This document shows positions 48,001 to 56,155 of a stretch of 64,000 nt of DNA, piece by piece. Both the position numbers and the translations under genes were made by a program. The DNA is taken from positions 519,001 to 583,000 of the forward strand of contig NZ_JACFXW010000002.1 of assembly GCF_014158035.1 (NCBI RefSeq), written 5' to 3'. The notes under the pieces were generated by a model, which worked only from the letters and a program-made list of their open reading frames with translations, was not told where the DNA came from and made no database searches. Position 1 is the first letter of the stretch, and the number at the start of each line of letters is the position of its first letter. The DNA is from Rhizobium sp. G21 (lineage in GTDB: Bacteria > Pseudomonadota > Alphaproteobacteria > Rhizobiales > Rhizobiaceae).

Positions 48001-48775
48001 GACCTTCGTAGACGCCGCGGCCAGCGGCGGCCTTGCCGATGGCGTGAATGGCGTTTTCGTAATCGCGATAATAGCGTTCGGCGTCCGCAGCGGTGGTGGC
48101 GGCTTCGCCGAGCATGTCATAGGAATAGCGGAAGCCACGCTCCTCCAGCGGCCGTGCGCGGCGCAGCGCCTCATCGATGGTTTCTCCGGTCACGAACTGC
48201 TCGCCCATGAGACGCATGGCCATGTCGACGCCGCGCCGCACCACCGGCTCACCGCAGCGGGCGATCAGCCGGGTCAACGCCGCCGACAGCGAGTGATCAT
48301 TGACGGTGGAGGCCAGTTTGCCGGTCACCACCAATCCCCAGGTCGCGGCGTTGACGAACAGCGAGCGGCCGCCGCCCATATGCGACTTCCAGTCGCCCTC
48401 GGCGATCTTGTCGCGGATCAGCGCATCGCGGGTGGCGGTGTCGGGAATGCGCAGCAGCGCTTCGGCGAGACACATTAGCGCCACGCCTTCCTGGCTCGAC
48501 AGCGAATATTCCTGAACCAGCCCCTCGACCCCGGTTCCCTTATGCTTGGCCCGGAGCGCGGTGATCAGGCTGCGGGCCGTCGCTTGCGCCTGTGCGCTTG
48601 TCGACGCCGAAAGTGTTGCGGCGTCGAGAAGCGGCGGCAGGCATTCCGGTTCCGGCCGGCGATAGGCGGCGGTGATCGCCCGGCGCAGCGCCGATTGGGG
48701 CCGCACCTGCGGTGCGAAATCGTTGAACGGGCTGGATTCCGGTTGAAGTGCAGGCGAAGGGGCGGTCTGGGACAT
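45080..48775 (-). CDS. putA: Bifunctional proline dehydrogenase / L-glutamate-gamma-semialdehyde dehydrogenase
   Basis: 1231 residues, converting proline to glutamate via P5C at the inner membrane. No ribbon-helix-helix DNA-binding domain precedes the catalytic part, unlike E. coli PutA. The proline dehydrogenase barrel (about residues 170-520) contains DAEEADRLELS and LVKGAYWDAEIKRAQ. The aldehyde dehydrogenase (about 600-1040) contains CISPWNFPLAIFTGQ, FTGSTEVARLI, ETGGQNAMIVDSSA and the catalytic Cys in SAGQRCSAL. A C-terminal conserved extension ends ASLMTIG. Lacking its own repressor domain, it is probably controlled by the divergent Lrp-type gene. Confidence 0.95.
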   Translation of the reverse strand: MSQTAPSPALQPESSPFNDFAPQVRPQSALRRAITAAYRRPEPECLPPLLDAATLSASTSAQAQATARSLITALRAKHKGTGVEGLVQEYSLSSQEGVALMCLAEALLRIPDTATRDALIRDKIAEGDWKSHMGGGRSLFVNAATWGLVVTGKLASTVNDHSLSAALTRLIARCGEPVVRRGVDMAMRLMGEQFVTGETIDEALRRARPLEERGFRYSYDMLGEAATTAADAERYYRDYENAIHAIGKAAAGRGVYEGPGISIKLSALHPRYSRAQAARVMAELLGKVKALAALAKRYDIGLNIDAEEADRLELSLDLLEELCLDEALSGWNGMGFVVQAYGKRCPFVLDYIIDLARRSRRRIMVRLVKGAYWDAEIKRAQLDGLDGFPVFTRKIYTDVSYIACARKLLSATDVIFPQFATHNAQTLSTILHMAGPDFHVGKYEFQCLHGMGEPLYEEVVGADKLDRPCRIYAPVGTHETLLAYLVRRLLENGANSSFVNRIADPNVSIDELIADPVDIVRAMPAPGAQHDKIAAPVDLFGARRNSAGLDLSNETTLEQLGAALKATVSTGWFAEPMLAGVEARGATRLVLNPANHADVVGHVTELAAEDAAAVMAAAAFGAEDWAATAPAERAACLDRAADLMQARIETLIGVIIREAGKSAPNAIGEVREAIDFLRYYAEQARRTLGPAHLPLGPIVCISPWNFPLAIFTGQVAAALVAGNPVVAKPAPDTPLIAAESVKILHEAGVPVSALQLAPGGGELGGALIAAPETSGVMFTGSTEVARLIQANLAGRLSTSGQPIPLIAETGGQNAMIVDSSALAEQVVGDVIASAFDSAGQRCSALRILCLQEEIADRTLTMLKGALNELSIGATDRLAVDIGPVINAKAKSVIEAHVERMTALGCKIDRLPLGQEMEKGTFVAPTIIEIKSIADLKREVFGPVLHVIRYRRKDLDRLIDALNATGYGLTFGLHTRLDETIAHVTSRVRVGNIYVNRNVIGAVVGVQPFGGRGLSGTGPKAGGPLYLGRLVEKAPAPPQVSSAHSDPALRDFASWLDAQGQEDEADFARALGSRSALGFETELDGPVGERNLYALHPRGRILLAPVTKQGLFRQVSAALATGNTAVIDKGAGLADHLKDLPSSLSGRLVWASNWAAAGPFSGALVEGGAGRITEVSRRIADLPGPLVLIQAASSEAIAGDPDAYCLNWLLEEVSTSINTAAAGGNASLMTIG

Positions 48776-48928
48776 GGATCACCTCTATTGAAACAAGGGC
48801 GCGACACGGGGGCGGTTTTATGGATTCCTCGTCAGGATCATATCTCTTCCGCGCTTAAAATGCTTGACTATAATTATGCCAAAAAATAATCGTATCGCCT
48901 AAAACGTGATATACAATCAGGCGATCAG

Positions 48929-49399
48929 ATGAGAAAAGCCGTCTCGCATGGTGAATTGGACCAATTCGACCTGAAAATACTCGACGCGCTCGCCGAAGAT
49001 GGCCGCATCTCCGTGACCGATCTCGCGGCGAAAGTCGGCCTGTCGAAAACGCCCTGCCAGATCCGTATGCGCCGGCTGATCGAAGACGGCTATATCGACG
49101 GCTTCAAGGCGGTGCTCAACCCGATCAAGATCGGGCTCGATCACGTCGCCTTCGCCGAGGTGAAGCTGACCGATACGCGTGAAGAGGCTCTGTCGAGCTT
49201 CAACGCAGCGGTGAAGCGGATCAAGGAGGTGGAGGAGTGCCACATGATCGCCGGCCGCTTCGACTATCTCCTCAAGATACGCACGCCGAGCATTCATCGC
49301 TACCGTCAGGTCTTGGGCGAAAAGATTTCAAGCTTGCCTTTCGTCTCCAGCACGTCCACCAATGTGGTGATGGAGTCGGTCAAGGAAAATTGGGGTTGA
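48929..49399 (+). CDS. Lrp/AsnC-family regulator, PutR-like
   Basis: 156 residues. Winged HTH at residues ~10-60 (LDALAEDGRISVTDLAAKVGLSK), then the RAM ligand-binding domain (AFAEVKLTDTREEALSSF...VEECHMIAGRFDYLLKI). It is divergent from putA across 153 bp that include an AT-rich stretch at about 48864-48912 suited to Lrp binding, so activation of putA by proline is likely from known PutR systems. The lysR gene starts 4 nt later. Confidence 0.88.
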   Translation: MRKAVSHGELDQFDLKILDALAEDGRISVTDLAAKVGLSKTPCQIRMRRLIEDGYIDGFKAVLNPIKIGLDHVAFAEVKLTDTREEALSSFNAAVKRIKEVEECHMIAGRFDYLLKIRTPSIHRYRQVLGEKISSLPFVSSTSTNVVMESVKENWG

Positions 49400-49403
49400 G
49401 CGG

Positions 49404-50300
49404 ATGCAGAGTCCGCGTCGCTTCCTTCCCGCCCTTCATTATCTCTCCGCCTTCGAGGCTGCGGCGCGCACCGGCAGCGTCACCGCGGCCGCGCGTGAAC
49501 TGTCCCTGACCCAGGGGGCGGTCAGTCGGCAGATCAAGGCGCTGGAGGAGCAGTTGGGCGTCGAGCTCTTCCACCGCGAGAAGCAGACGATCCGGCTCAC
49601 CGCCGGCGGCGAGGCCTATGCCCGCGACATCCGCGATGCGCTTAAACTGATCAGCACCGCCTCTCTCAATCTGCGCGCCAATCCGTTCGGCGGAACGCTC
49701 AATCTCGCGGTGCTGCCGACCTTCGGCGCGCGCTGGCTGGCGCCGCGCCTGCCGCGCTTTATCGACGCCAATCCCGGCGTCAGCTTCAACCTGGTGACCC
49801 GGCTTAGTTATTTCGACTTTCGCCTCGACCCCGTCGACGCCGCCATCCATTTCGGCGGACCGGAGTGGCAGGGCGGCGAAATGGCCATGCTGCGTGGCGA
49901 AACCGTCTCGCCGGTCTGCAGCCCGGATCTCAAAGCGAGGTTTTATTTCAGCGACGCGGCCTCCGTGCGGGAAGCGCCGCTCTTGCATCTTACCACTCGA
50001 CCTGACGCCTGGGAGCGCTGGCTCCGCCATTACGGCGCGGCCGATGACAGCGTGCGCGGCATGCTGTTCGACCAGTTTTCCACTATCGCCGAAGCGGCGA
50101 TGGCCGGCATGGGCGTGGCGCTGCTTCCGGAATTTCTCATCGAAACTGAATTGGCGTCCGGCCGTCTCGTGAAAGCCATAGATCTGCCGATGACCAGCGA
50201 AGGAGCCTATTATCTCGTCTGGCCGAGCGAGCGCGCCTCCTATCCGCCATTGCAGGCTTTTCGAGAATGGCTGTTGGCGGAAACCGCCGGCGAAAGGTGA
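49404..50300 (+). CDS. LysR-family transcriptional regulator, GcvA-like
   Basis: 298 residues. HTH at residues ~8-65 (ALHYLSAFEAAARTGSVTAAARELSLTQGAVSRQIK), then a substrate-binding type 2 periplasmic-fold domain (TLNLAVLPTFGARWLAPRLP). PALHYLSAFEAAAR is typical of the GcvA/AmpR-like branch. It lies 4 nt after the Lrp-type gene and is probably co-transcribed. Its target is not evident from its neighbours. Confidence 0.88.
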   Translation: MQSPRRFLPALHYLSAFEAAARTGSVTAAARELSLTQGAVSRQIKALEEQLGVELFHREKQTIRLTAGGEAYARDIRDALKLISTASLNLRANPFGGTLNLAVLPTFGARWLAPRLPRFIDANPGVSFNLVTRLSYFDFRLDPVDAAIHFGGPEWQGGEMAMLRGETVSPVCSPDLKARFYFSDAASVREAPLLHLTTRPDAWERWLRHYGAADDSVRGMLFDQFSTIAEAAMAGMGVALLPEFLIETELASGRLVKAIDLPMTSEGAYYLVWPSERASYPPLQAFREWLLAETAGER

Positions 50301-50785
50301 TGATGTTTTCGTCCGCTCGGTAGAGGTCGCGACGATATCCGGCGCCAAGGAATGCGCTGGGAGTTCTCGGACTTCGCCAACGCCAGCGCGAGACGTGTCC
50401 GAATGCGACGAAAAGTTATTGAGAGCGCATTCGGCGGCCCCACTACAGCAATAGCGCCCAGAGTAGATCTCTCGCCGTCGAGGCCAGGCGCCGGCGAAGC
50501 CGCGGACGTCGAAGCTTGTGCGAGGCTTGCGAAGCGCTCCCCGGCGCTCTTATGCGGTCTCATAAAATTCTTGACGCGACTCGTTGTCTGTCGCACCGTT
50601 GTTACGGAAAACGGCGAAGAATGCCAAGTTCGCCGTAATTGATATCGCTTCCTGTTAGTTTCGTCTCGGCGCGTATTTCAAATCGGCGAGAATCGTGGAA
50701 GGGGTGTGTCAAAGGTTGACGCTCCGTTAATCGTCGGCATGACGCCGTTAATGCGGAGAGGATAACATCACTTACGGAGATTTGG
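50301..50785. other. 485-bp region upstream of repABC with candidate control elements
   Basis: No gene is supported. It contains an 8-bp perfect inverted repeat ACGGCGAA / TTCGCCGT with 10-bp spacer (50611-50636) and a direct repeat CCGTTAAT at 50724-50731 and 50745-50752. TTGACG sequences (50571, 50716) are possible -35 boxes. I searched for the repABC parS consensus GTTNNNNGCNNNNAAC and found no match. Confidence 0.5.
50724..50752. repeat. Direct repeat CCGTTAAT x2, 21-bp spacing, before repA
   Basis: Two identical octamers start 21 bp apart, two helical turns, within 65 bp of the repA ATG. This is suitable for a RepA/RepB operator. Confidence 0.4.
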
Positions 50786-52031
50786 ATGGCTATCCCGTCC
50801 AGCATGAATGTCGACAAAGCGGCGGGCCGATCAGCCGACGAGACCATTGCGCTCGATGCGCAGGCTCTGTCGGCGCAGCTGAAGGCCATGCGCGAGCGGC
50901 TGTTTCCGCCGGCGTCGCAGAAGACATTGAGGTCGTTTACGTCGGGCGAGGCCGCGCGCCTGATCGGCGTGTCCGACGGTTATCTGCGTCAGTTGACGCT
51001 GGCGGGGGGGAGGGGCCGCAGCCGCAGATCGGCTCTGCGGGGCGGCGCTATTATTCGCTGGCCGATATCGATGCGCTGCGGCGCTTCCTGGCCGACCAGG
51101 CGCTGGCCAAGGGCAATGACGCCAAGGCGCGGACCTATCTGAAATGGCGGGATCCGGCGCGCAGCGAGCATTTGCAGGTCATTTCGGTCACGAACTTCAA
51201 AGGCGGCTCGGGCAAGACGACCTCGGCCGTGCACCTGGCGCAATATCTCGCGATGACCGGCCATCGGGTGCTCGCGGTCGATCTCGATCCGCAGGCCTCG
51301 CTTTCGGCGCTGTTCGGCTACCAGCCGGAACTCGATCTCAGCGGCAACGACACGATTTACGGCGCGATCCGCTATGACGACGAGGCGCGCCCGCTGCGCG
51401 ACATCATTCGCAAGACCTATTTCCATGGCCTCGATCTGGTGCCGGGAATCTCGAACTGCAGGAATTCGAGCATCAGACGCCACGGGCCTTGTCGATGCGC
51501 AAACCCGGCGACGAGAACAGCCTGTTTTTCGCCCGCGTTCAACAGGCCTTGGAAACGGTGGCGGACGATTATGACGTCGTCGTTCTCGATTGCCCGCCGC
51601 AGCTCGGCTATCTCACGCTCTCGTCGCTGTGCGCTTCGACGTCGGTGATCGTCACCGTGCATCCGCAGATGCTCGACGTCGCCTCGATGAGTCAGTTCCT
51701 GTTCATGACCGCCGATCTGCTCGCAGTGGTGCGCGAGGCGGGCGGTTCGTTGAATTTCGATTTCCTGCGCTATCTCGTGACCCGGTTCGAACCGCATGAC
51801 GGACCGCAGACGCAGATCGTCGGCTTCCTCCGCTCGCTGTTCGGCGACCGCGTTCTAACCGCGCCGATGTTGAAATCGACGGCTGTCTCCGACGCCGGCC
51901 TCACCAAGCAGACACTCTATGAGGTCGGTCGTGAGAATTTCAGTCGCGGAACCTATGATCGCGCGATGGAGTCCCTCGACGCCGTCAATGCCGAGATCGA
52001 AAAGCTCATTCACACGGCATGGGGACGGTGA
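50786..52031 (+). CDS. repA: Plasmid partition ATPase RepA (ParA family), frameshifted
   Basis: About 415 residues after restoring one G in the seven-G run 51004-51010 and one G in 51444-51446. The N-terminus has a helix-turn-helix (SGEAARLIGVSDGYLRQL). The deviant Walker A is NFKGGSGKTTSAVHL, followed by VLAVDLDPQASLSALFG, and the third frame has VVVLDCPPQLGYLTLSSL. It is the ParA-type ATPase of repABC, acting in segregation and autoregulation. The stop is 2 nt from the repB start, the expected gene order. Both breaks are in G runs, so a live gene is likely: repABC needs RepA for stable inheritance. Confidence 0.88.
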
Positions 52032-52033
52032 GC

Positions 52034-53098
52034 ATGGCGGGCCGCGATCGCAAGAATTCGCTCAAGGCGCTGTTCGGAGACGCCGTGACGCCGGCGGGCG
52101 ACGTCAGCAATCTGTCGACGTCGATCAACCCGGAAGGCGCCTCGCAGCCGCCGGCGGCAGAACAGGCCGCGCCGCCGCCGCGCGCCGCTTCCGGCGCCAT
52201 CAAGGCCATGGGCCTGTCGTTGACCAACATCACGCGGGAAGCGGAAGAAGCCCGCGTTCTTCGCCAAGCGTTGGAAGAAGGCGAGCGCATCGTATCGCTG
52301 GACACCGAGAAGATCTCCGGTTCTTTCGTCAGCGACCGTCTCAGCGAAGAAGAACGGGACGATCCCGACTTTCTGCAACTGGTCGACAGCGTCCGCGAGA
52401 GCGGTCAGCAACAGCCGATCCTGGTGCGCCCGCATCCAGAAAAGCAGGGTCATTATCAGGTCGCCTATGGGCATCGTCGCCTGCGCGCCGTTCACCGTCT
52501 CGGTCTCAAGGTCAAGGCGGTTATCCGCAATCTCACCGACAGCGAGCTGGTGCTGGCGCAAGGGAAAGAGAACGCCGAGCGGCGCAATCTCTCCTTCATC
52601 GAGCGCGCCCTGTTCGCCAAGGCGCTGATCGGTCGCGGCTTCGAGCGAAAGATCGCCTGCGATGCGCTTGCGGTTCAGAAAAGCGAGTTGTCGCGATTGC
52701 TGCAGGTGGCCGACAGCGTGCCGGACGCGCTGATCCGCGCCATCGGTCCTGCGCCGAAAATCGGCCGTGAACGCTGGATGGCGCTCGGCCAGCTGTTCGA
52801 CGACGACGCGGCCAAAGGCAAGGCGGAGGCGGAAATCGCCTCCGACCGCTTCAGATCAGCGGAAAGCGACGAGCGCTTCCAGATGCTGTTCGAGCGCCTG
52901 TCCCGCAAGGCTCGATCGGAAAAATCAGCGCCGGAAGCTTTGTCGACGCCGGACGGCAAGGTGTTCGCCCGGGTCAATCGTCAGGGCAGAAGCGTGAAGA
53001 TCGAATTCTCCGTAGAGGCGGATCAAGGCTTCATCGAAGCTGCGATCGAGCGCATGACGGAGGATTACGCGCGATTCCTCGCGAAAGCGGGATCGTGA
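52034..53098 (+). CDS. repB: Plasmid partition protein RepB (ParB family)
   Basis: 354 residues from MAGRDRKNSLKALFG, the usual RepB opening. The ATG at 52019 lies inside repA. The ParB N-terminal nuclease-like region includes QQQPILVRPHPE and VAYGHRRLRAVHRLG, and the box EVLAQGKENAERRNLSFIE-like text (VLAQGKENAERRNLS) is conserved. The HTH (IACDALAVQKSELSRLLQ) recognises parS. Intact, unlike repA. Confidence 0.92.
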   Translation: MAGRDRKNSLKALFGDAVTPAGDVSNLSTSINPEGASQPPAAEQAAPPPRAASGAIKAMGLSLTNITREAEEARVLRQALEEGERIVSLDTEKISGSFVSDRLSEEERDDPDFLQLVDSVRESGQQQPILVRPHPEKQGHYQVAYGHRRLRAVHRLGLKVKAVIRNLTDSELVLAQGKENAERRNLSFIERALFAKALIGRGFERKIACDALAVQKSELSRLLQVADSVPDALIRAIGPAPKIGRERWMALGQLFDDDAAKGKAEAEIASDRFRSAESDERFQMLFERLSRKARSEKSAPEALSTPDGKVFARVNRQGRSVKIEFSVEADQGFIEAAIERMTEDYARFLAKAGS

Positions 53099-53170
53099 CC
53101 ATAGGCTGCGGGGGCTGGAAGCGGCCCCTGTAGCGACGTCGGGACGAGAGAAAGGGAACATCGAGACAAG

Positions 53171-53225
53171 AAAAAAGGCCCCAAAACGTCGCCATTTCGG
53201 AAGCCCTCTTTGATGTAGCAACCCA
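53171..53225 (-). ncRNA. Antisense counter-transcribed RNA of repABC (incompatibility determinant)
   Basis: The repB-repC gap contains, on the minus strand, TTGACT (53254-53249) with a weak TTCTCT -10, and a stem-loop near 53174-53202 (GGCTTCCGAAA pairing with TTTTGGGGCC) followed by TTTTTT (53176-53171). This strand, position and terminator match the small antisense RNA that limits repC expression in rhizobial repABC plasmids. The exact 5' end is estimated. Confidence 0.75.
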
Positions 53226-53453
53226 AGAGAATCACTTCCCAAGGTCAAAGTCAAGAGTCGGCCGCGCATTTCGTGGGCCGCAGAGTTCGATCGTCGTCCC
53301 CATTGGCTTGATCCATAGGCGACGAACCCTTTGTCGCGCCTTAAGTTTTCCGGCTGGATACGCTTCGCGAGCCATGCTTGCGGGAGCGATGACCTATGTC
53401 CCGATGAAATGCCGTTGCAGGCCCTCCTTGTCTTCTTGATCAGGGGACTGGAC

Positions 53454-54647
53454 ATGACCGAACGAATTGGAACGACGCCTTTTGGCGGCGGCAAGATGTC
53501 TGCGCGCCTTTTCAAGCGCCAGATCGACGTGGCGGAGCGACAGCAGGCGCTGCAGGGCGGCGAGGGCGGCAATGAAACCGGCCGCGCCGACAAATGGCGG
53601 CTGCTCAGGGCGCTGACGGAAGCCAAGGCGCATTACGGTTTGAACGACCGCGCCATCGCCCTTCTCGAAGCAATGGCGAGCTTCGCTGCCGAGCGCGAGC
53701 TGGATGGCGCGAAACCGATCATCGTTTTCCCCTCCAATCGCGAATTGTCCTTGCGCGCGCGCGGCATGTCGCCGGCGACCATCCGCCGCCATGTGGCGGC
53801 GCTGGTCGAAGCAGGACTGATCTTCCGACGCGACAGCGCCAACGGCAAACGCTATTGTCGCCGTGGCGATCATGGCGCCGTCGAAGAAGCCTTCGGCTTT
53901 GATCTCGCCCCGCTGGCGTTGAAGGCCGATGAAATCTTCGCTCTGGCCGAACAGGCGCGCGAGGACGACAAGCTTTTGCGAGCGATCAGGACCGAAATCA
54001 CGCTTCATCAGCGCGACATCGCCAAGATCCTGGAGATCGCCATCGAGGAAGGGAGGGCGGGCGACTGGCTGGACTTCTCGATCCAACTCGCCGGCATCCG
54101 GTCCACCCTTACCAGAAAGACGGAAATCGAGACGCTCCGCCAGACGAAATCCGACCTTAACCTGTTGAGGCATAAGGTGGAAACGCTATACCTCGAAGCA
54201 TTGTCCGAAGAAGAAATGAGCGCCAATGACTTACAAATTGAGCGCCATATACAGAATTCAAAGTCAGAACAGCTACTTGAATCCAGCGGCAATGAAAAAG
54301 AAAAGACGGAAGCGCAACAGCGTAAAGCCTTGGTGAGCTTGGCGCGATTGCAAAAGGTCTGCCCGCAAATATTGGATTATGCCCGCGAGGGCGTAAGAGG
54401 TTGGAGCGATCTCATCAAGACAGCGGATCTCGTCCGCTCGATGTTGGGGGTTTCGCCGGATGCATGGCGCAAAGCGCGGGCAGCCATGGGCGAAGAAGCC
54501 GCCGCGGTCGTGATCGCTGTCATGCTGGAAAGGGCAGAAGAGATCAAATCGCCCGGCGGTTACCTGCGCAACCTGACGGACAAGGCGGAAGTCGGCGCCT
54601 TCAGCATCCTGCCGATGCTTCAGGCGCTCGAACGAAAGACAAAATAG
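53454..54647 (+). CDS. repC: Replication initiator RepC
   Basis: 397 residues from MTERIGTTPFGGGKMSARLFK; the TTPFGG opening is typical of RepC. Internal features include the winged-helix-like FPSNRELSLRARGMSPATIRRHVAALVEAGLIFRRDSANGKRY. The frame is open upstream to 53331, but that part covers the antisense-RNA region and is not coding. The ORF is intact. The origin of replication of repABC elements normally lies inside repC. It ends 14 bp from the converging hutH-like gene. Confidence 0.92.
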   Translation: MTERIGTTPFGGGKMSARLFKRQIDVAERQQALQGGEGGNETGRADKWRLLRALTEAKAHYGLNDRAIALLEAMASFAAERELDGAKPIIVFPSNRELSLRARGMSPATIRRHVAALVEAGLIFRRDSANGKRYCRRGDHGAVEEAFGFDLAPLALKADEIFALAEQAREDDKLLRAIRTEITLHQRDIAKILEIAIEEGRAGDWLDFSIQLAGIRSTLTRKTEIETLRQTKSDLNLLRHKVETLYLEALSEEEMSANDLQIERHIQNSKSEQLLESSGNEKEKTEAQQRKALVSLARLQKVCPQILDYAREGVRGWSDLIKTADLVRSMLGVSPDAWRKARAAMGEEAAAVVIAVMLERAEEIKSPGGYLRNLTDKAEVGAFSILPMLQALERKTK

Positions 54648-54661
54648 GCTTGCCGCTTTGT

Positions 54662-56155
54662 CTACCGGAGTTCTGACCAGTCGGAGGCGTGCAACATGCT
54701 CCGCAGCGTCTCGATATCGGGGTTCAGAGGTCGGTCGTCCGCATAAGCGGAAACCTTTTGACGGACAGCGGTTTGGAGCCGATCGGTGAGCGGCGCCCGT
54801 TCGCCTTGGCCAGACACGAAATCCTGGGCCTGCGCCGCAGCCATGAGTTCAATGGCGAAGATATATTCGGCGTTGTCGAGGGCGGCGAGGAGTTTGTTGA
54901 CCGCGGGTGTGGGATTGGCGAGGAAATCCTCCTGCAGCGCCGAGGTCACGCCGCCGTCGACCGAGGCCGGCATGGCGAGCCGGCGATTTTCGTTGGCGAG
55001 CCCGGCTGCCGTATATTGCGCGATCATGAATCCGGAATGGGCGCCGGCGTCCTGGGCGAGGAAAGCGGGCAAGCCGCTGACCAGCGGGCTTACGAGACGG
55101 TCGAGGCGGCGTTCGCTCATGAGCGACAGTTGCGCGAGCGCGATGGCGAGGCTGTCCATGGCCTGGGCGAGATGCGGCGCCACCGCATGCGCTTCGGACT
55201 GCACATGCGGTTTGTCGGGTGTTCCCGAAACAAAGGGATTGTCGCTGACGGAAGCAAGTTCTTGATCGACGATACGGACAGCCGAGGCAAAGACGTCGCG
55301 AGCTGCGCCGTGAACATGGGGAATAGCGCGGAGGCTGAGCGCATCCTGGGTGCGCCGACCCTTTGCCGCAGCGATCAGACCGCTTCCGGCGAGATAGGTT
55401 TCAATCGTACGAGCGACCTGAAGGCTGCCGGGCGACGGACGGACGGAGACGGAAAATTCGGACAGGGCGTCGATTTGCGCTCCGGCTGCTTCCAATGTGA
55501 GAGCGGCGATCGCATCCGCCCAGTCCAGCAGCCGCGCCATGCGGGATACGGCGAGACTGGACAGACCGGTGGCGCAGGCAGAGCCATTGACGAGGCTCAA
55601 GCCTTCCTTGGCGCGGAGTGTCAAAGGCGGCAGGCCGATTTTCTCGAGCGCGGTTTTTCCGTCGAGGCTCTCGCCGTCAAGTTCTGCTTTTCCTTCGCCG
55701 ATCAGTAGCAAGGCGATTGCGGCATTGTGGGTGAGATAACCGACAGAGCCGCGAGAAGGTGTGACCGGGGTCAGGCCGGTTTCCAGGAATTTCAGATAGT
55801 AGCGAATGATCTCCGGCCTTACGCCGGATTTGCCATGTGCGAAATTGTTGATCTGGGCGGTGATGATCGCGCGCACCTCCGGTTTCGGCAAAGCCGGGCC
55901 GACGCCGGCCGAATGGCTGAGCACGATATGGCGGGAGAGGGCAGCCTGTTGCTCGCGGCTCACCACCCGATCGGCCAGCGCGCCGACGCCTGTGGTTATG
56001 CCATAGGCGCGCACGCCGCTTTCGACGATCGCGTCGACGATGGCGCTCGCCTGCTCGATGCGAGCCCAGACATCCGGCGCCAATTCGAGCGTCTCGCCAT
56101 GGGCTATGCGGGCGACATCCGGCCAGGTCAGCGTGTCGGATAAAAGAACGGTCAT
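54662..56155 (-). CDS. HutH-family (HAL/PAL) protein lacking the MIO triad
   Basis: 497 residues from MTVLLSDTLTW. The fold signatures of aromatic amino acid ammonia-lyases are present: YGITTGVGAL, LSHSAGVGP, LVNGSACATG. However, the cofactor-forming Ala-Ser-Gly is replaced: GSVG-YLT-HNAAIA (residues 140-142), whereas the other copy in this cluster has [20 protein letters not shown] of that copy is QDALSLR here, so the catalytic-site Tyr is Leu too. It should not form MIO or deaminate histidine by the normal route. It is coupled to hutC (ATGA overlap) in a hutF-hutC-hutH2 operon; role unknown. Confidence 0.88.
   Translation of the reverse strand: MTVLLSDTLTWPDVARIAHGETLELAPDVWARIEQASAIVDAIVESGVRAYGITTGVGALADRVVSREQQAALSRHIVLSHSAGVGPALPKPEVRAIITAQINNFAHGKSGVRPEIIRYYLKFLETGLTPVTPSRGSVGYLTHNAAIALLLIGEGKAELDGESLDGKTALEKIGLPPLTLRAKEGLSLVNGSACATGLSSLAVSRMARLLDWADAIAALTLEAAGAQIDALSEFSVSVRPSPGSLQVARTIETYLAGSGLIAAAKGRRTQDALSLRAIPHVHGAARDVFASAVRIVDQELASVSDNPFVSGTPDKPHVQSEAHAVAPHLAQAMDSLAIALAQLSLMSERRLDRLVSPLVSGLPAFLAQDAGAHSGFMIAQYTAAGLANENRRLAMPASVDGGVTSALQEDFLANPTPAVNKLLAALDNAEYIFAIELMAAAQAQDFVSGQGERAPLTDRLQTAVRQKVSAYADDRPLNPDIETLRSMLHASDWSELR

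Noticed and set aside
51004-51010. Programmed frameshifting at the seven-G run in repA
   Set aside because: Similar breaks occur in many unrelated genes at differing homopolymers, and repA has a second break. A general error source is simpler than programmed slippage.
50301-54661. Canonical parS centromere (GTTNNNNGCNNNNAAC)
   Set aside because: Each GTT in the upstream region was checked and none completes the palindrome; the 14 bp after repC are too short to hold a site.
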